A stretch of 48,678 nucleotides of DNA from the NCBI GenBank assembly GCA_023410025.1, contig JAEYQM010000002.1:1-48678 (forward strand), read 5' to 3'. The DNA comes from Bacillota bacterium. GTDB lineage: Bacteria > Bacillota_I > Bacilli_A > ML615J-28 > CAG-698. Positions 1 to 9,085 of the stretch are shown piece by piece; position 1 is the stretch's first letter; every line of letters starts with the position of its first letter. The notes beneath the pieces were generated by a model, which was not told the origin of the DNA, searched no databases, and was given only the letters and a program-made list of their open reading frames with translations. The position numbers and the translations under genes are program-made.

Positions 1-3
1 TTT

Positions 4-1002
4 TTATTTTTCATATTTAATTTTCTTAAATTCTCTTTCAACAGCATTAAATATCTTAACAATCTTAGGATCAAAATATTTACCCTTTTCATTGTTTATT
101 AATACAACTGCTTCTTCATGAGTCATGGCTCGTTTATATGGTCTATCTCTTGTGACTGTATCATATAAAGTTACAACACCTATAATTCTTGATATAATTG
201 GGATTTCTTCAGCTTTTAATCCTTCAGGATAACCTGTTCCATCATATCTTTCATGATGGTAACCTGCTATTTCTAAAAGATAATTTTCAAACGAACCCTT
301 TACCAATTCTGGATTTAATGCTCTCGCAAGTTGAATACCCATATTAGCATGACGTCTAGCCATTTCCATTTCTTCATCTGATAGATTTGCTTCCTTATAT
401 AATATATAACCAGGTGTACCTAATTTACCAATATCATACATTACAGATGCATCAGAAATCCTAGCAATCTTTCTTTCATTATATACTTCTTTTAAATTAT
501 ATGTTTCCGCATAAGCCCTAAGCAATATAGCTGTATACATTTTAATCTTTTCAAAATCTGATTCTGTTTTCATACTTTTAATTGTATAAGTATGAAATAA
601 ACTATTTATAATTAATTTTTGATTTTTACCACTATTAGAATAATTGGCAACCATCTTAACAAAACGATCATTCCAAAAATTTAATTTATCAATTGTAGTT
701 TGTTGGTCAATATTAGAAGTCATCTTTGAAATCTCAACAGCAATATGATCCTCACGGCTAATAGTATATATATCATACATTGTCTTAGCAATAAAAGCAA
801 AAAGTGAAACAGTTAAAAAAATCATTGCAAGCAAGATCCCCTTAATGCTTTCAGTAGTTGCAGCAAGGTCTGTTGTTGTTTCTATTTCCTTAAGAAAATC
901 AACCATTGTTAAATATCCAACTAATAAGCATGCACTTAAAACTACTAATGTTATTATCATAATAAGAAATTTAGTAGACATTGACAATGTTCTTTTCAAC
1001 AT
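4..1002 (-). CDS. Membrane-anchored HD-GYP-like protein with degenerate metal site
   Basis: This looks like a c-di-GMP phosphodiesterase-type HD-GYP domain behind two membrane helices (about residues 11-33 and 54-74), with the catalytic-like domain cytoplasmic at about residues 160-330. The GYP signature HHERYDGTGYP (about 249-259) and the RDRPYKRAMTHEEAV segment are intact. However, the defining HD pair reads YD (Tyr189-Asp190), and the Asp of the usual VAD motif is Thr278, so two expected metal ligands are gone. I chose the ATG at 1002 because AAAAGGATGG lies at normal spacing before it; the in-frame ATG at 1017 overlaps that ribosome site. The stop of the upstream MurI-like gene falls just before this start, so the two are translationally linked. 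It may act as a ligand sensor and not an enzyme. Confidence 0.8.
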   Translation of the reverse strand: MLKRTLSMSTKFLIMIITLVVLSACLLVGYLTMVDFLKEIETTTDLAATTESIKGILLAMIFLTVSLFAFIAKTMYDIYTISREDHIAVEISKMTSNIDQQTTIDKLNFWNDRFVKMVANYSNSGKNQKLIINSLFHTYTIKSMKTESDFEKIKMYTAILLRAYAETYNLKEVYNERKIARISDASVMYDIGKLGTPGYILYKEANLSDEEMEMARRHANMGIQLARALNPELVKGSFENYLLEIAGYHHERYDGTGYPEGLKAEEIPIISRIIGVVTLYDTVTRDRPYKRAMTHEEAVVLINNEKGKYFDPKIVKIFNAVEREFKKIKYEK

Positions 1003-1003
1003 A

Positions 1004-1777
1004 TTAGTTAATACCATCCTTTTTTGTAATTAACTTGAACTTAAAATTTAAAATATTTAGAGATTTTTGGTGTAATGTAGTGTTAATACATACCTCTATA
1101 CTTCCTTTTCCCTTAGAACTTAAATTTTCTAGAGTTAAAAGAGCAGCCTTAATTTTATCTATAAATAAAGTATTTATATCAAGTATCATTGTATCATTCA
1201 TATATTCGATAATTTCTGTTTTAAGCATCATTAGATTAAAATGAGTTGGAATAATAATATCAACATCCTTAATCATAACTGCTCTAAATGCTTCCTTTGT
1301 ACTTACAAAGGAAGTATTTGTTTTAACCTTATATTGAATTAAAACTTCATCTAAATTATTACATGGAATACTATATAAGTGATTATAGTTTATATTCTTT
1401 TGATAAATGTTGGCATTAATTATATTTTGACTAGCTAATAAAACCATATTCTTATGCTCATAATGATCATTAATATAACTTGTAATTGTATCAACAATAT
1501 TAATAACTGGTACACTAACCTCATCAAAAAAATCAGAACAATATTCAACAATGGTATTGCTAACAACAATAATTAACTTTACTTTCTTTTTCAGTAAAAA
1601 TAAAAAGTTATCCTTTACCCTTTTACGAATTTTCTCTAACGCTAAGCCTTCATAATCAAGATATTCCCAATCGTTAACATAGATAAATGATTCATTTTTA
1701 AATTCCTTGTTTAGTTCATTTAATAAAGCTATATTATTAGTATTCATATCTATAATACCAATAGGATTCTTAATCAT
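1004..1777 (-). CDS. Catalytically dead glutamate racemase (MurI) paralogue
   Basis: This 257-residue protein follows the Asp/Glu racemase fold from end to end but has lost the active site. The N-terminal IGIFDSGIGG of MurI reads IGIIDMNTNN, with Asp10 kept. The first catalytic Cys, in ACNTAS, is Ser73 in VSNTIV. The second, in LGCTHF, is Pro177 in IIPTHF. The C-terminal VTGSEELQ segment aligns with CINTTLHQ. A normal murI lies 2.4 kb away on the same strand, so this is a diverged second copy. The frame is clean over its whole length, which argues for selection and against simple decay. The start at 1777 has GGTGAT at good spacing and matches the family N-terminus. It forms an operon with the HD-GYP-like gene. 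The function is unknown. Confidence 0.75.
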   Translation of the reverse strand: MIKNPIGIIDMNTNNIALLNELNKEFKNESFIYVNDWEYLDYEGLALEKIRKRVKDNFLFLLKKKVKLIIVVSNTIVEYCSDFFDEVSVPVINIVDTITSYINDHYEHKNMVLLASQNIINANIYQKNINYNHLYSIPCNNLDEVLIQYKVKTNTSFVSTKEAFRAVMIKDVDIIIPTHFNLMMLKTEIIEYMNDTMILDINTLFIDKIKAALLTLENLSSKGKGSIEVCINTTLHQKSLNILNFKFKLITKKDGIN

Positions 1778-1793
1778 ACTTATCACCACAACT

Positions 1794-1822
1794 ATTTTAT
1801 CACAATAAGACCTTTTCTTCAA
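1794..1822 (-). promoter_or_regulatory. Promoter of the MurI-like/HD-GYP operon
   Basis: TTGAAG (-35, 1817-1822) and TAAAAT (-10, 1794-1799) are separated by 17 nt, with TGA giving an extended -10. It lies directly upstream of the GGTGAT ribosome site. Confidence 0.65.
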
Positions 1823-1853
1823 CAAAAATTAACAATTTTTGGGTTAACAACAT

Positions 1854-1880
1854 AAAAAAACTACTTATATAATAAGTAGT
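1854..1880 (-). terminator. Intrinsic terminator after the ABC transporter
   Basis: ACTACTTAT and ATAAGTAGT form a perfect 9-bp stem with a 3-nt loop. On the minus strand it is followed by seven T residues. It ends the murI-ABC operon before the MurI-like gene promoter. Confidence 0.85.
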
Positions 1881-1888
1881 ATAAATTA

Positions 1889-4150
1889 TTACGCTTCTTC
1901 TCTTAATGCATTAACTGGGTCTTTTGATGCCGCCATTAAAGCTGGAAGTAATCCCGAAATTAATGTAAGAACTATACTTATAATTACTAAAATTAATGCA
2001 TGCGATGGTGAAAGTCTAGCAAGATTATTCATATCACCAATTAAATTAGATAAGATCATATCAATTGGAATATTTAATAAGAAGGTAATTAATACCCCTG
2101 CAATACCAGCAGCTAAACCAATAATAAATGTTTCAGCGTTAAATACTCTTGTAATATCTTTCTTCCTAGCACCTAAACTTCTTAAAACACCAATTTCTTT
2201 TGTTCTTTCAAGAACTGATACATAAGTGATAATTCCAATCATAATTGATGATACAACTAAGCTAATACCAGCAAAGGCAATTAACACAACAGAAATGCCA
2301 CCAATTAATGAAGAAATTACAGAAGTAAATTCAGCAGCTAAGTCTGTATAAACTATTTGATCTTTTAATTCTTTACCATCATTATATTTTTGAAGATAAT
2401 CTTTTACTTGATCTTTTAAATCAAAATCAGATGAATAAATTTCAATTGAAGTTGGTAATTCAATACCACCAATTGCTTTTAAAGCTTCTTCTTTTGTATC
2501 AAGTGGATTAAATGGATTAAATCCAGTTCCCGTTAATAAATTAATATTAGCTTCTTTTTGATCGATAACAATATTACTTGTTTTTGAATTTTCAAACACT
2601 TCAGCTGATAAACTTGAATTAAAGGCAATTCCACTGTTTATTAATAGTGGTGCAAGTTCTGATTTGGCTTTTAAAATACCAGATATTTCTAATTTTATTC
2701 CATTTTCATATGCTTGAGTTAAATCACTATTAACAGCGTAATTTGATCCCACTTTCACATAATAATCATTATTCATAGAAACGGCTAGTTTTAAACCTTT
2801 AATTTCATCATAGGGAATCTTTTCACCATTAGTATTAATTCCTAATGCTGTAAGAATTGATTGATTAACTTTTTGATCTTGATCAACAACAAATAAAACT
2901 TGATTACTATTTTGAGGCATTGTTCCATCAACTAACTCAAATTGTTCTAATACATAATCAATATTATTAGGAATTGATGTAAAGTTAATATCCTCAGCAC
3001 TTATTTTTGTAACTAATTCTTTTTTATTTACAAGATTATAAATTGAAGGATTATATGTATAACTAATACTTTCATATAAAGATAAATCTAGTTTATTTAC
3101 ATAATCAATATATTCATTTGTAATATTATTAACTTTATATGACATTAATTCTTTTGGATAAATATAACCAATTTCCGGGTTAAAAATATTGCCATTATCC
3201 ATGTATTGTGATGTATCAAAATTAATTGCGTATTGACTAATCGTAATTGGCATACCTGATAAAGATTCTTTTTGAAGTCGATTAACTTCTGATCCAAAAC
3301 CATTTGAAATTGATAATACTAAAGCAACCCCAATAATACCAATCGAAGCAGCTAAGGCTGTAATAATTGATCTAACAATTTTGGTACGTAAATTATTAAA
3401 TGATAATTTTAAAGCTGTAAGAAAACTCATTGAAGTTTTCTTTGGCTGATATACATTCCTATTATCATCACTGACATTTGGTTTGCTATCATCAATAACT
3501 TCACCATCTTTAAGTTTAATGATTCTTGTAGAGTATGCTTCAGCTAGTTCAGGGTTATGAGTAACCATGATAATTAATCTATCTTTTGCCACTTCTTTCA
3601 CAAGATTTAAAATCTGAATAGATGTTGTTGAATCAAGGGCACCAGTTGGTTCATCCATTAAAATAATATCTGGATCATTTGCTAGAGCTCTAGCAATTGC
3701 TACTCTTTGTTTTTGTCCACCACTTAATTGATTAGGTTTTTTATGAGCATGTTTTTCAAGTCCAACCTTCTTTAAAACATCTAACGCTCTTTCCTTTTTT
3801 TCTTTAGATCCTACTCCACTTAAAGTAAGTGCCATCTCAACATTATCTAAAACACTAATATGATTAATTAGATTATAACTTTGAAATACAAATCCAATAC
3901 TGTTATTTCGATAACTATCCCAATCAGAACCAGTAAAGTCTTTAGTTGACTTACCATTGATGATTAAATCTCCATCAGTATATCGATCAAGTCCTCCAAT
4001 TATATTTAATAATGTTGTTTTCCCACAACCACTTGGTCCAAGTATTGAAACTAATTCTCCACTTTGTAGTTTCATACTTACCCCATTTAAAGCCATTTGT
4101 TTGAAATCGCCCGTTTGATAAAACTTTGTAATTTTTTTTAATTCTAACAT
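1889..4150 (-). CDS. ABC transporter, fused ATPase and FtsX-like permease
   Basis: This is a single 753-residue chain in which a MacB/LolD-type ATPase is fused to an FtsX-family permease. The ATPase (about residues 1-230) has Walker A GPSGCGKTT, signature LSGGQKQR, Walker B IILMDEPTGA and the switch His in MVTHN. A linker leads to a first membrane helix near 262-285, a large extracytoplasmic region of about 320 residues, and three C-terminal helices with the ERTKEIGVLRSLGA segment typical of FtsX permeases. Such transporters usually extrude peptides, lipids or antibiotics by mechanotransmission, or act in envelope signalling. The substrate here cannot be told. It begins 11 nt after murI stops, with a GAAAGGG ribosome site, so the two are probably cotranscribed. 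Confidence 0.9.
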   Translation of the reverse strand: MLELKKITKFYQTGDFKQMALNGVSMKLQSGELVSILGPSGCGKTTLLNIIGGLDRYTDGDLIINGKSTKDFTGSDWDSYRNNSIGFVFQSYNLINHISVLDNVEMALTLSGVGSKEKKERALDVLKKVGLEKHAHKKPNQLSGGQKQRVAIARALANDPDIILMDEPTGALDSTTSIQILNLVKEVAKDRLIIMVTHNPELAEAYSTRIIKLKDGEVIDDSKPNVSDDNRNVYQPKKTSMSFLTALKLSFNNLRTKIVRSIITALAASIGIIGVALVLSISNGFGSEVNRLQKESLSGMPITISQYAINFDTSQYMDNGNIFNPEIGYIYPKELMSYKVNNITNEYIDYVNKLDLSLYESISYTYNPSIYNLVNKKELVTKISAEDINFTSIPNNIDYVLEQFELVDGTMPQNSNQVLFVVDQDQKVNQSILTALGINTNGEKIPYDEIKGLKLAVSMNNDYYVKVGSNYAVNSDLTQAYENGIKLEISGILKAKSELAPLLINSGIAFNSSLSAEVFENSKTSNIVIDQKEANINLLTGTGFNPFNPLDTKEEALKAIGGIELPTSIEIYSSDFDLKDQVKDYLQKYNDGKELKDQIVYTDLAAEFTSVISSLIGGISVVLIAFAGISLVVSSIMIGIITYVSVLERTKEIGVLRSLGARKKDITRVFNAETFIIGLAAGIAGVLITFLLNIPIDMILSNLIGDMNNLARLSPSHALILVIISIVLTLISGLLPALMAASKDPVNALREEA

Positions 4151-4161
4151 TTTTTCCCTTT

Positions 4162-4896
4162 CTATAATCCGTACTTAATACTATTAATATTTTTCTTAAA
4201 CCATGATAATTGTAACTCTTCACTTCCTGTTACAACAATATCGACTTTGCCAGTATTATTTGCATAATTATCTTTTAAGAAATCTTTTAAGACATTTGTC
4301 ATTGATAATGAACTATCAATAATACAAACATCCCCTAAGAATTCTTTAATATCTTTTTCAATAATACTAAAATGGGTACAACCCAAAATCACAACAACAT
4401 CCTTACCCAATAAATCCTTTAAAACTTTTTCTATGGCAATTTTAATATCATCTTTTTGAGTATTTGGATTTTCAATCAAACTAACAAATTCACTACATTT
4501 TACCCCAATGCTTTTAACTTTTAAATACTTCTCATAAGCATTAGAATTAATAGTATAATCGGTGGCAAGAATAGCAACATCTTTATTTAAAGAATTGGCA
4601 ATATTTGCTGTAGGTTCAATAATTCTATAAATAGGAATATCTAAATTTAAATAATTACTATTAGCACTTGCTGTATTACATGCAATCACTATAGCCTTGA
4701 CATTTTGTTTATAAAGATAATCAATATTATTATTAACAATTTTGATTAACTCCTCAGTTGTTTTTTTACCATATGGCAAATTAAACGTATCCGCTAAATA
4801 TAAAAAATCCTCGTGAGGATATGCTGTTATTAAGTCTTTTAAAACATTTAGACCACCAATACCCGAATCAAAAATACCTATTTTACGATTATCCAT
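4162..4896 (-). CDS. murI: Glutamate racemase
   Basis: MurI converts L-glutamate to D-glutamate for peptidoglycan, using two cysteines as acid/base. Both are present, in ACNTASA and LGCTHF, and the N-terminal FDSGIGG and the PYG segment are intact. At 244 residues it is of normal length. The ATG at 4896 is preceded by AGGTGA with five nt spacing; an in-frame GTG at 4905 lies inside that site and is rejected. Its retained residues show how far the copy at 1004-1777 has drifted. It starts an operon with the ABC transporter. Confidence 0.95.
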   Translation of the reverse strand: MDNRKIGIFDSGIGGLNVLKDLITAYPHEDFLYLADTFNLPYGKKTTEELIKIVNNNIDYLYKQNVKAIVIACNTASANSNYLNLDIPIYRIIEPTANIANSLNKDVAILATDYTINSNAYEKYLKVKSIGVKCSEFVSLIENPNTQKDDIKIAIEKVLKDLLGKDVVVILGCTHFSIIEKDIKEFLGDVCIIDSSLSMTNVLKDFLKDNYANNTGKVDIVVTGSEELQLSWFKKNINSIKYGL

Positions 4897-4921
4897 ATTA
4901 ATCACCTATTTATAATAGTTA

Positions 4922-4950
4922 ATTATATCAATTATTATTCCAAATTACAA
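4922..4950 (-). promoter_or_regulatory. murI promoter
   Basis: TTGTAA (4945-4950), a 17-nt spacer and an extended -10 TGATATAAT (TATAAT at 4922-4927) fit sigma-A. It is divergent from the promoter of the chromate-type transporter. Confidence 0.65.
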
Positions 4951-4977
4951 TTAAAACTAACTTAAATAATTTAAAAT

Positions 4978-5006
4978 TTTTAAAAATTAGTTTTATATGG
5001 TATAAT
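4978..5006 (+). promoter_or_regulatory. Promoter of the chromate-type transporter pair
   Basis: An extended -10, TGGTATAAT, has TATAAT at 5001-5006. The -35 (TTTTAA, 4978-4983) is weak. A strong GGAGGA ribosome site follows at 5019-5024. Confidence 0.55.
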
Positions 5007-5027
5007 AATATAAATATTGGAGGAATT

Positions 5028-5612
5028 ATGAATATATCATATACTAAGAAATTATGGGTACTTTTCTATATCTTCTTTAAAGCTGGTACATTTACCTTTG
5101 CTGGTGGACTAGCAATGCTTCCTATCATACAAAGAGAAATTGTAGATAAGTATAAACTACTAAATAATGAAGATTTTATGGAATTTGCCACTTTATCACA
5201 GACCTTGCCTGGTGTAATTGCTCTAAACTGTGCTTCTTTTGTTGGAAAGAAAGTTGCTGGAAATATAGGAATGTTAATTGCTGGATTTGGAGCAACTATT
5301 TCAGCATTTGTAATTATGATTATTGCAGCAATCCTAGCTAGTCAAGTTCCTGAAGAAGGAATGATTGCTGGGGCATTTAAAGGCATTATTGCTGCTTCTA
5401 GCGCATTTGTTCTAAGTGCAGCATATACTTTAGGTCGTTATAATCTAAAGGGAATATTTGGATGGATCATAATGATTCTTTCATTTATGTTTGTATTATT
5501 CTTAAATATAAGTTCACCCTACATCATATTAATAGCCGGTGTGGTTGGTTATGTATATTTAAAAATTTCAGAAAGTAAAGGAAGTAAAAAAAATGATAGT
5601 ACAACTAATTAA
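5028..5612 (+). CDS. Chromate transporter family protein, first half
   Basis: This is a short-chain CHR family membrane protein of 194 residues, with about five or six hydrophobic helices. The family signature FTFAGGLAMLP lies near residues 22-32 and TLPGVIALN lies near 63-71. In this subfamily two short homologous proteins form the transporter that a single long ChrA forms elsewhere. Some family members export chromate, but in gut and anaerobic Firmicutes the real substrate is usually unproven. The gene has a GGAGGA ribosome site and overlaps the next gene by 20 nt, which strongly implies coupled, equimolar synthesis. Confidence 0.85.
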   Translation: MNISYTKKLWVLFYIFFKAGTFTFAGGLAMLPIIQREIVDKYKLLNNEDFMEFATLSQTLPGVIALNCASFVGKKVAGNIGMLIAGFGATISAFVIMIIAAILASQVPEEGMIAGAFKGIIAASSAFVLSAAYTLGRYNLKGIFGWIIMILSFMFVLFLNISSPYIILIAGVVGYVYLKISESKGSKKNDSTTN

Positions 5613-6162
5613 ATTATTTTTTACCTTCTTTAAAATTGGTATTTTAGGTTTTGGTGGCGGATATGCCATGTTTTCAATGATCATTAATGAAGCAACTGCA
5701 CTAGGAATAACAGAACTTGAACTTGGACGCCTTGCAGCTCTAGATATGGTAGTTCCTGGACCAATAGCAATCAATGCTGCAACTTATGTTGGTTATTTAG
5801 ATAGTGGATTACTTGGTGCAACTTTCGCAACCATTGGTGTAGCTTTACCTTCTCTTATTATTATCCCAATTGTATTAAAATTATTAGATAAATTTAAAAA
5901 TAATCAAATATTAAATGGAGCCTTAAAGGGAATTAAACCAGCTGCTGTTGGACTAATTGCCGCTGCGTCAGTTACAATTGCAAAAGGAGTAATATTATAT
6001 GAGGATAGTGCTTTAAAGGATTTATTAATAAAACCTTTAGAAACTATATCAATTACTGCAACCCTTATCTTTATATTCGCTTTCTTCCTTAATACAAAAT
6101 TTAAAGTTAATCCAATTATTCTAACACTAATTGCTGCTGTAATTGGAGCCTTCTTATTATAA
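5593..6162 (+). CDS. Chromate transporter family protein, second half
   Basis: This is the 189-residue partner of the preceding CHR protein. It has its own GILGFGGGYAMFSMI and MVVPGPIAINAATYVGY, which match the GG and PG signatures of the family. It is likely to insert in the opposite topology to its partner, as described for short CHR pairs. The start lies inside the tail of the upstream gene. A strong bidirectional terminator follows. The substrate is uncertain. Confidence 0.85.
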   Translation: MIVQLIKLFFTFFKIGILGFGGGYAMFSMIINEATALGITELELGRLAALDMVVPGPIAINAATYVGYLDSGLLGATFATIGVALPSLIIIPIVLKLLDKFKNNQILNGALKGIKPAAVGLIAAASVTIAKGVILYEDSALKDLLIKPLETISITATLIFIFAFFLNTKFKVNPIILTLIAAVIGAFLL

Positions 6163-6190
6163 TAAAAGCTTTATATAACTAAAAATTTAA

Positions 6191-6226
6191 AAAAATAATC
6201 CTAAAATCAATTTTAGGATTATTTTT
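6191..6226. terminator. Bidirectional intrinsic terminator
   Basis: A 17-bp perfect inverted repeat (6191-6207 and 6210-6226), with A-runs on one side and T-runs on the other, sits between the convergent CHR pair and the ion permease. It can terminate both strands. Confidence 0.9.
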
Positions 6227-6241
6227 ATATTTATATTTGTT

Positions 6242-7561
6242 TTATACTCCCCAAATTAACCAGCATAAGATATAACCAGTTACAACTGCTGCGATTGTAA
6301 ATGGAACAGAGTATTTCATAAAAGTCTTGGCAGGTACTTCATACCCTTCTTTTCTTAAAATACCTAAACCAGCTATATTAGCTGATGCCCCAATTGGTGT
6401 AATGTTTCCACCTAGGGTTGCACCAATGATTAATCCAAAGTATAAAACATATGGAACCCCTTCAATTCCCATGCTTGTCCCTAATGTAGCGATAACTGGA
6501 AGCATTGTTAATACATATGGAATATTATCTACAACTGCTGAAAATAAAACAGATATCCAAACAATAATTGTATAAGTAACAAATATATTAGTTCCTGATA
6601 CACTAGAAATAATACTACCTATTTTTTCAATTACACCGGCATTTTCAAGTCCACCAATTACAATAAATAAACCAGTAAGTAATAAAAGTGTAAATAAATC
6701 AATTTCTTTAATTGTTTCACCAAGACCTTTAATATCCTTAGTTCTAACTAATTTGTAAACTAAACCAACAACAAGTAAGAACATTACAATTAAACCATTA
6801 ATATTATCTTTTACAAATCCAGAAGGAATATTTAATAAAGATGCAATGATTAATAAAACAATCATACCTAATAATAATATTGTTGGAAAATAGTCTTTAA
6901 CTTCTGTTTTTTCATCCCATTTAATTGGTTGACTTTCTTTTCTAAATAAGAAAATTAAAATAAATACTGTAACTAATGCTCCTACCTCAACAATAAAGAA
7001 CAATCCTAATTTCCCTTGATATACAAAGAAATCAATAAAACTCATATCTAAGGCTCCACCTAACATAATTGATGTTGTATCACCAACTAAAGTTGCAGCA
7101 CCTTGTAAATTTGATGAAATTGCAATACAGATAATTGCTGGTACTGGAGAAATCTTTAATTTCTTAGCAATACTTAAAGCAACTGGAGCAACCATTAATA
7201 CTGTTGCTACATTATCAACAAAAGCAGAAACAATTCCCGCAAATAATGATAAAACAATTACTGCCCATTTTACGTTAGGAACAATTTTTAATAATAAGTC
7301 AGCAAGTAATGCTGGCATCTTTGATTCAATGAATAAGGCAACAATACCCATTGTTCCTGCAATCATCATTAATACATTGAAGTCGATTTGACCAAATATA
7401 CCAGTAATTGGACTAATACCTAATACTACAAAAACCAAAGCGGCAATTAAGGCAATATATGCACGATACTTAGGCAAAACAAGTAAACACACATAAGTTG
7501 CAAGGAAAATACATAAAGCTGTAATCATTAATGCATTTTCGGGAATAATACTTAAAAACAT
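6242..7561 (-). CDS. ArsB/NhaD-type (SLC13-like) ion permease
   Basis: This is a 439-residue integral membrane protein of the ion transporter superfamily, with about 11-12 hydrophobic helices. Both pseudo-repeats have the family's paired re-entrant motifs: AFVDNVATVLMVAPV near residue 114 and AVVDNIPYVLTMLPV near 340. Each is followed by a GAT/GGN segment, LVGDTTS in the first and GGNITPIGASANI in the second. Family members move arsenite, Na+/H+ or dicarboxylates. No arsR or arsC is adjacent, so arsenic is not supported, and a Na+/H+ or organic anion role is as likely. AGAGAGG lies nine nt before the start. Confidence 0.85.
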   Translation of the reverse strand: MFLSIIPENALMITALCIFLATYVCLLVLPKYRAYIALIAALVFVVLGISPITGIFGQIDFNVLMMIAGTMGIVALFIESKMPALLADLLLKIVPNVKWAVIVLSLFAGIVSAFVDNVATVLMVAPVALSIAKKLKISPVPAIICIAISSNLQGAATLVGDTTSIMLGGALDMSFIDFFVYQGKLGLFFIVEVGALVTVFILIFLFRKESQPIKWDEKTEVKDYFPTILLLGMIVLLIIASLLNIPSGFVKDNINGLIVMFLLVVGLVYKLVRTKDIKGLGETIKEIDLFTLLLLTGLFIVIGGLENAGVIEKIGSIISSVSGTNIFVTYTIIVWISVLFSAVVDNIPYVLTMLPVIATLGTSMGIEGVPYVLYFGLIIGATLGGNITPIGASANIAGLGILRKEGYEVPAKTFMKYSVPFTIAAVVTGYILCWLIWGV

Positions 7562-7630
7562 TTTTTCTACCTCTCTTCCAAAATTAGTTATATTATAGCA
7601 AAAATTTCCTTAATAAACAAGACTATATTA

Positions 7631-7667
7631 AAATATAAAAGGAAGTATTTCTACTTCCATTTATATT
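7631..7667 (-). terminator. Hairpin at the end of the uracil permease gene
   Basis: A 17-bp stem with one mismatch (7631-7647 and 7651-7667) reaches the stop codon. The downstream T-run is poor (TTTTATATTTT within the stem end), so termination may be partial. Confidence 0.5.
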
Positions 7668-9085
7668 TATTCACTTATTTTTTTACTTGCAATTTTCTCA
7701 ACAAGGTTTAATACTGAATTTAGTAAAATACCAATGATTGCTGCAGCTGCTAATGCTGGGAAGTAAATAATTTCACCATTTACTTTGTATAATGGGAAAC
7801 CACCTGAGGCAAATCCGTAATGTCCACCAAGACCTACAACGAATACTACTGCTATAATTGCTAAGTTTTTAGGATTAAATAAGTCAACTTTCTTTTCAAC
7901 CATTAAAGTAATTCCTTGGGCGGCAATTACACCGAATAAGTAAATACTTGCACCTTGAACAACAGCATCGGGAATATATCTTGCAAATGCCGCAACAGGA
8001 GTAAATGATAGAAGGATGGCTAATATGGCTGTTAGACCAAATACCCATGTTGAGAAGTTTTTAGTGATTGCTGATGTAGAAATGTTTTCTCCATAGTTTG
8101 TACCAGCAGGTCCACCGCAAAGTGTTGCAACAACATCCCCTACACCATCACCGATTAAGTTTTCACCTAAAAGGTTTCTAATAGGGTAATCTTTAGTTGA
8201 TCCTTTTTCTTTTGCTAAATTATTTACATATAAATCTAATTGATATACATGGGCAGTTGATTCAGGAATTGTAACTAAAGCGACTGGAACAATTGCTAGT
8301 AAAGCAGCAGGTAATACTGATAAGTCCATTTTGAATAATGTATTAAATCCTGTCCATTGTAATAAGTCAAGACCTGTATGTTGTTCAATTGTGTTTGCGC
8401 TAAATGCAGGTTGTCCTGAAATTAAGTTTAAGATAATATTTAAAACTAGACCAGCACCCATTCCTAATAAAATTGGAACTTGGCTAATAAAACCTTTTTT
8501 AAGAACTACAGTTAATATAATAATTGTAAGTAAAGTGAATATACTAACAATTAGTGGAATTGCTTTTAACATTCCTGTTGTTTCATCAATTTGGAATGCA
8601 CCAGTTACAGCATTTCCAGCAAGTGATAAACCTATGATTGCTGCTACTGGACCAGTAACAGTTGCCGGTAAAATCTTTTCAATTTTTTCTGAACCAAATG
8701 CTTTTACTATAAATCCAGCAGCTACAGAAATTAACCCTGAAATAATAATTGCAATTTGAATTGGACCCATAAATTCTATTGGGATTAAATCATTGCCTAA
8801 ATTTCCAGCTGATGCAATAACGATTGATACAGCGGGAATATACGAGAAGCTTGAACCATAGTATAGAGGGATTTTCCCTTTTGTTACTAATAAGAATACT
8901 AACGTTGCAACACCACTAGCGAAGATTGCACTAGGAATGTTGAAATGCATTAATAATGCTGCAAGTACTGTTGCAGGAAGCATTACTAAGAATTGTTGTA
9001 AAGCAAACACCAATGACTTTAAAAAAGGTGGCTTTTCATCGGGTAAATACCCTACTTGTGAATTGATAGTTTTAGATTTTAACAT
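7667..9085 (-). CDS. Uracil permease, NCS2 family
   Basis: This nucleobase:cation symporter-2 protein has about 14 membrane helices. The signature stretch TNYGENISTSAIT closely follows the TTYGENIG motif of UraA/PyrP, and its Glu contacts uracil in UraA. This separates it from xanthine or purine members of the family. The start at 9085 (MLKSKT) has AAAGGG at eight nt spacing; the ATG at 9091 is only two nt from that site. A 120-nt leader with a terminator and a competing hairpin precedes it, and pyrR lies elsewhere in the window, so regulation by pyrimidine supply is likely. Divergent psuG releases uracil, which would supply the same pool. Confidence 0.88.
   Translation of the reverse strand: MLKSKTINSQVGYLPDEKPPFLKSLVFALQQFLVMLPATVLAALLMHFNIPSAIFASGVATLVFLLVTKGKIPLYYGSSFSYIPAVSIVIASAGNLGNDLIPIEFMGPIQIAIIISGLISVAAGFIVKAFGSEKIEKILPATVTGPVAAIIGLSLAGNAVTGAFQIDETTGMLKAIPLIVSIFTLLTIIILTVVLKKGFISQVPILLGMGAGLVLNIILNLISGQPAFSANTIEQHTGLDLLQWTGFNTLFKMDLSVLPAALLAIVPVALVTIPESTAHVYQLDLYVNNLAKEKGSTKDYPIRNLLGENLIGDGVGDVVATLCGGPAGTNYGENISTSAITKNFSTWVFGLTAILAILLSFTPVAAFARYIPDAVVQGASIYLFGVIAAQGITLMVEKKVDLFNPKNLAIIAVVFVVGLGGHYGFASGGFPLYKVNGEIIYFPALAAAAIIGILLNSVLNLVEKIASKKISE

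Noticed and set aside
3987..4223. Open frame spanning the murI-ABC junction on the minus strand
   Set aside because: It overlaps the well-supported murI end and ABC ATPase start in another frame and has no family resemblance.
6242..7561. Arsenite efflux pump ArsB
   Set aside because: The fold is right, but no arsR, arsC or arsA is nearby and the superfamily also holds Na+/H+ and dicarboxylate carriers.
8331..8759. 142-codon plus-strand frame inside the uracil permease gene
   Set aside because: Antisense to a clear membrane protein; the hydrophobic composition is a shadow of the permease codons.
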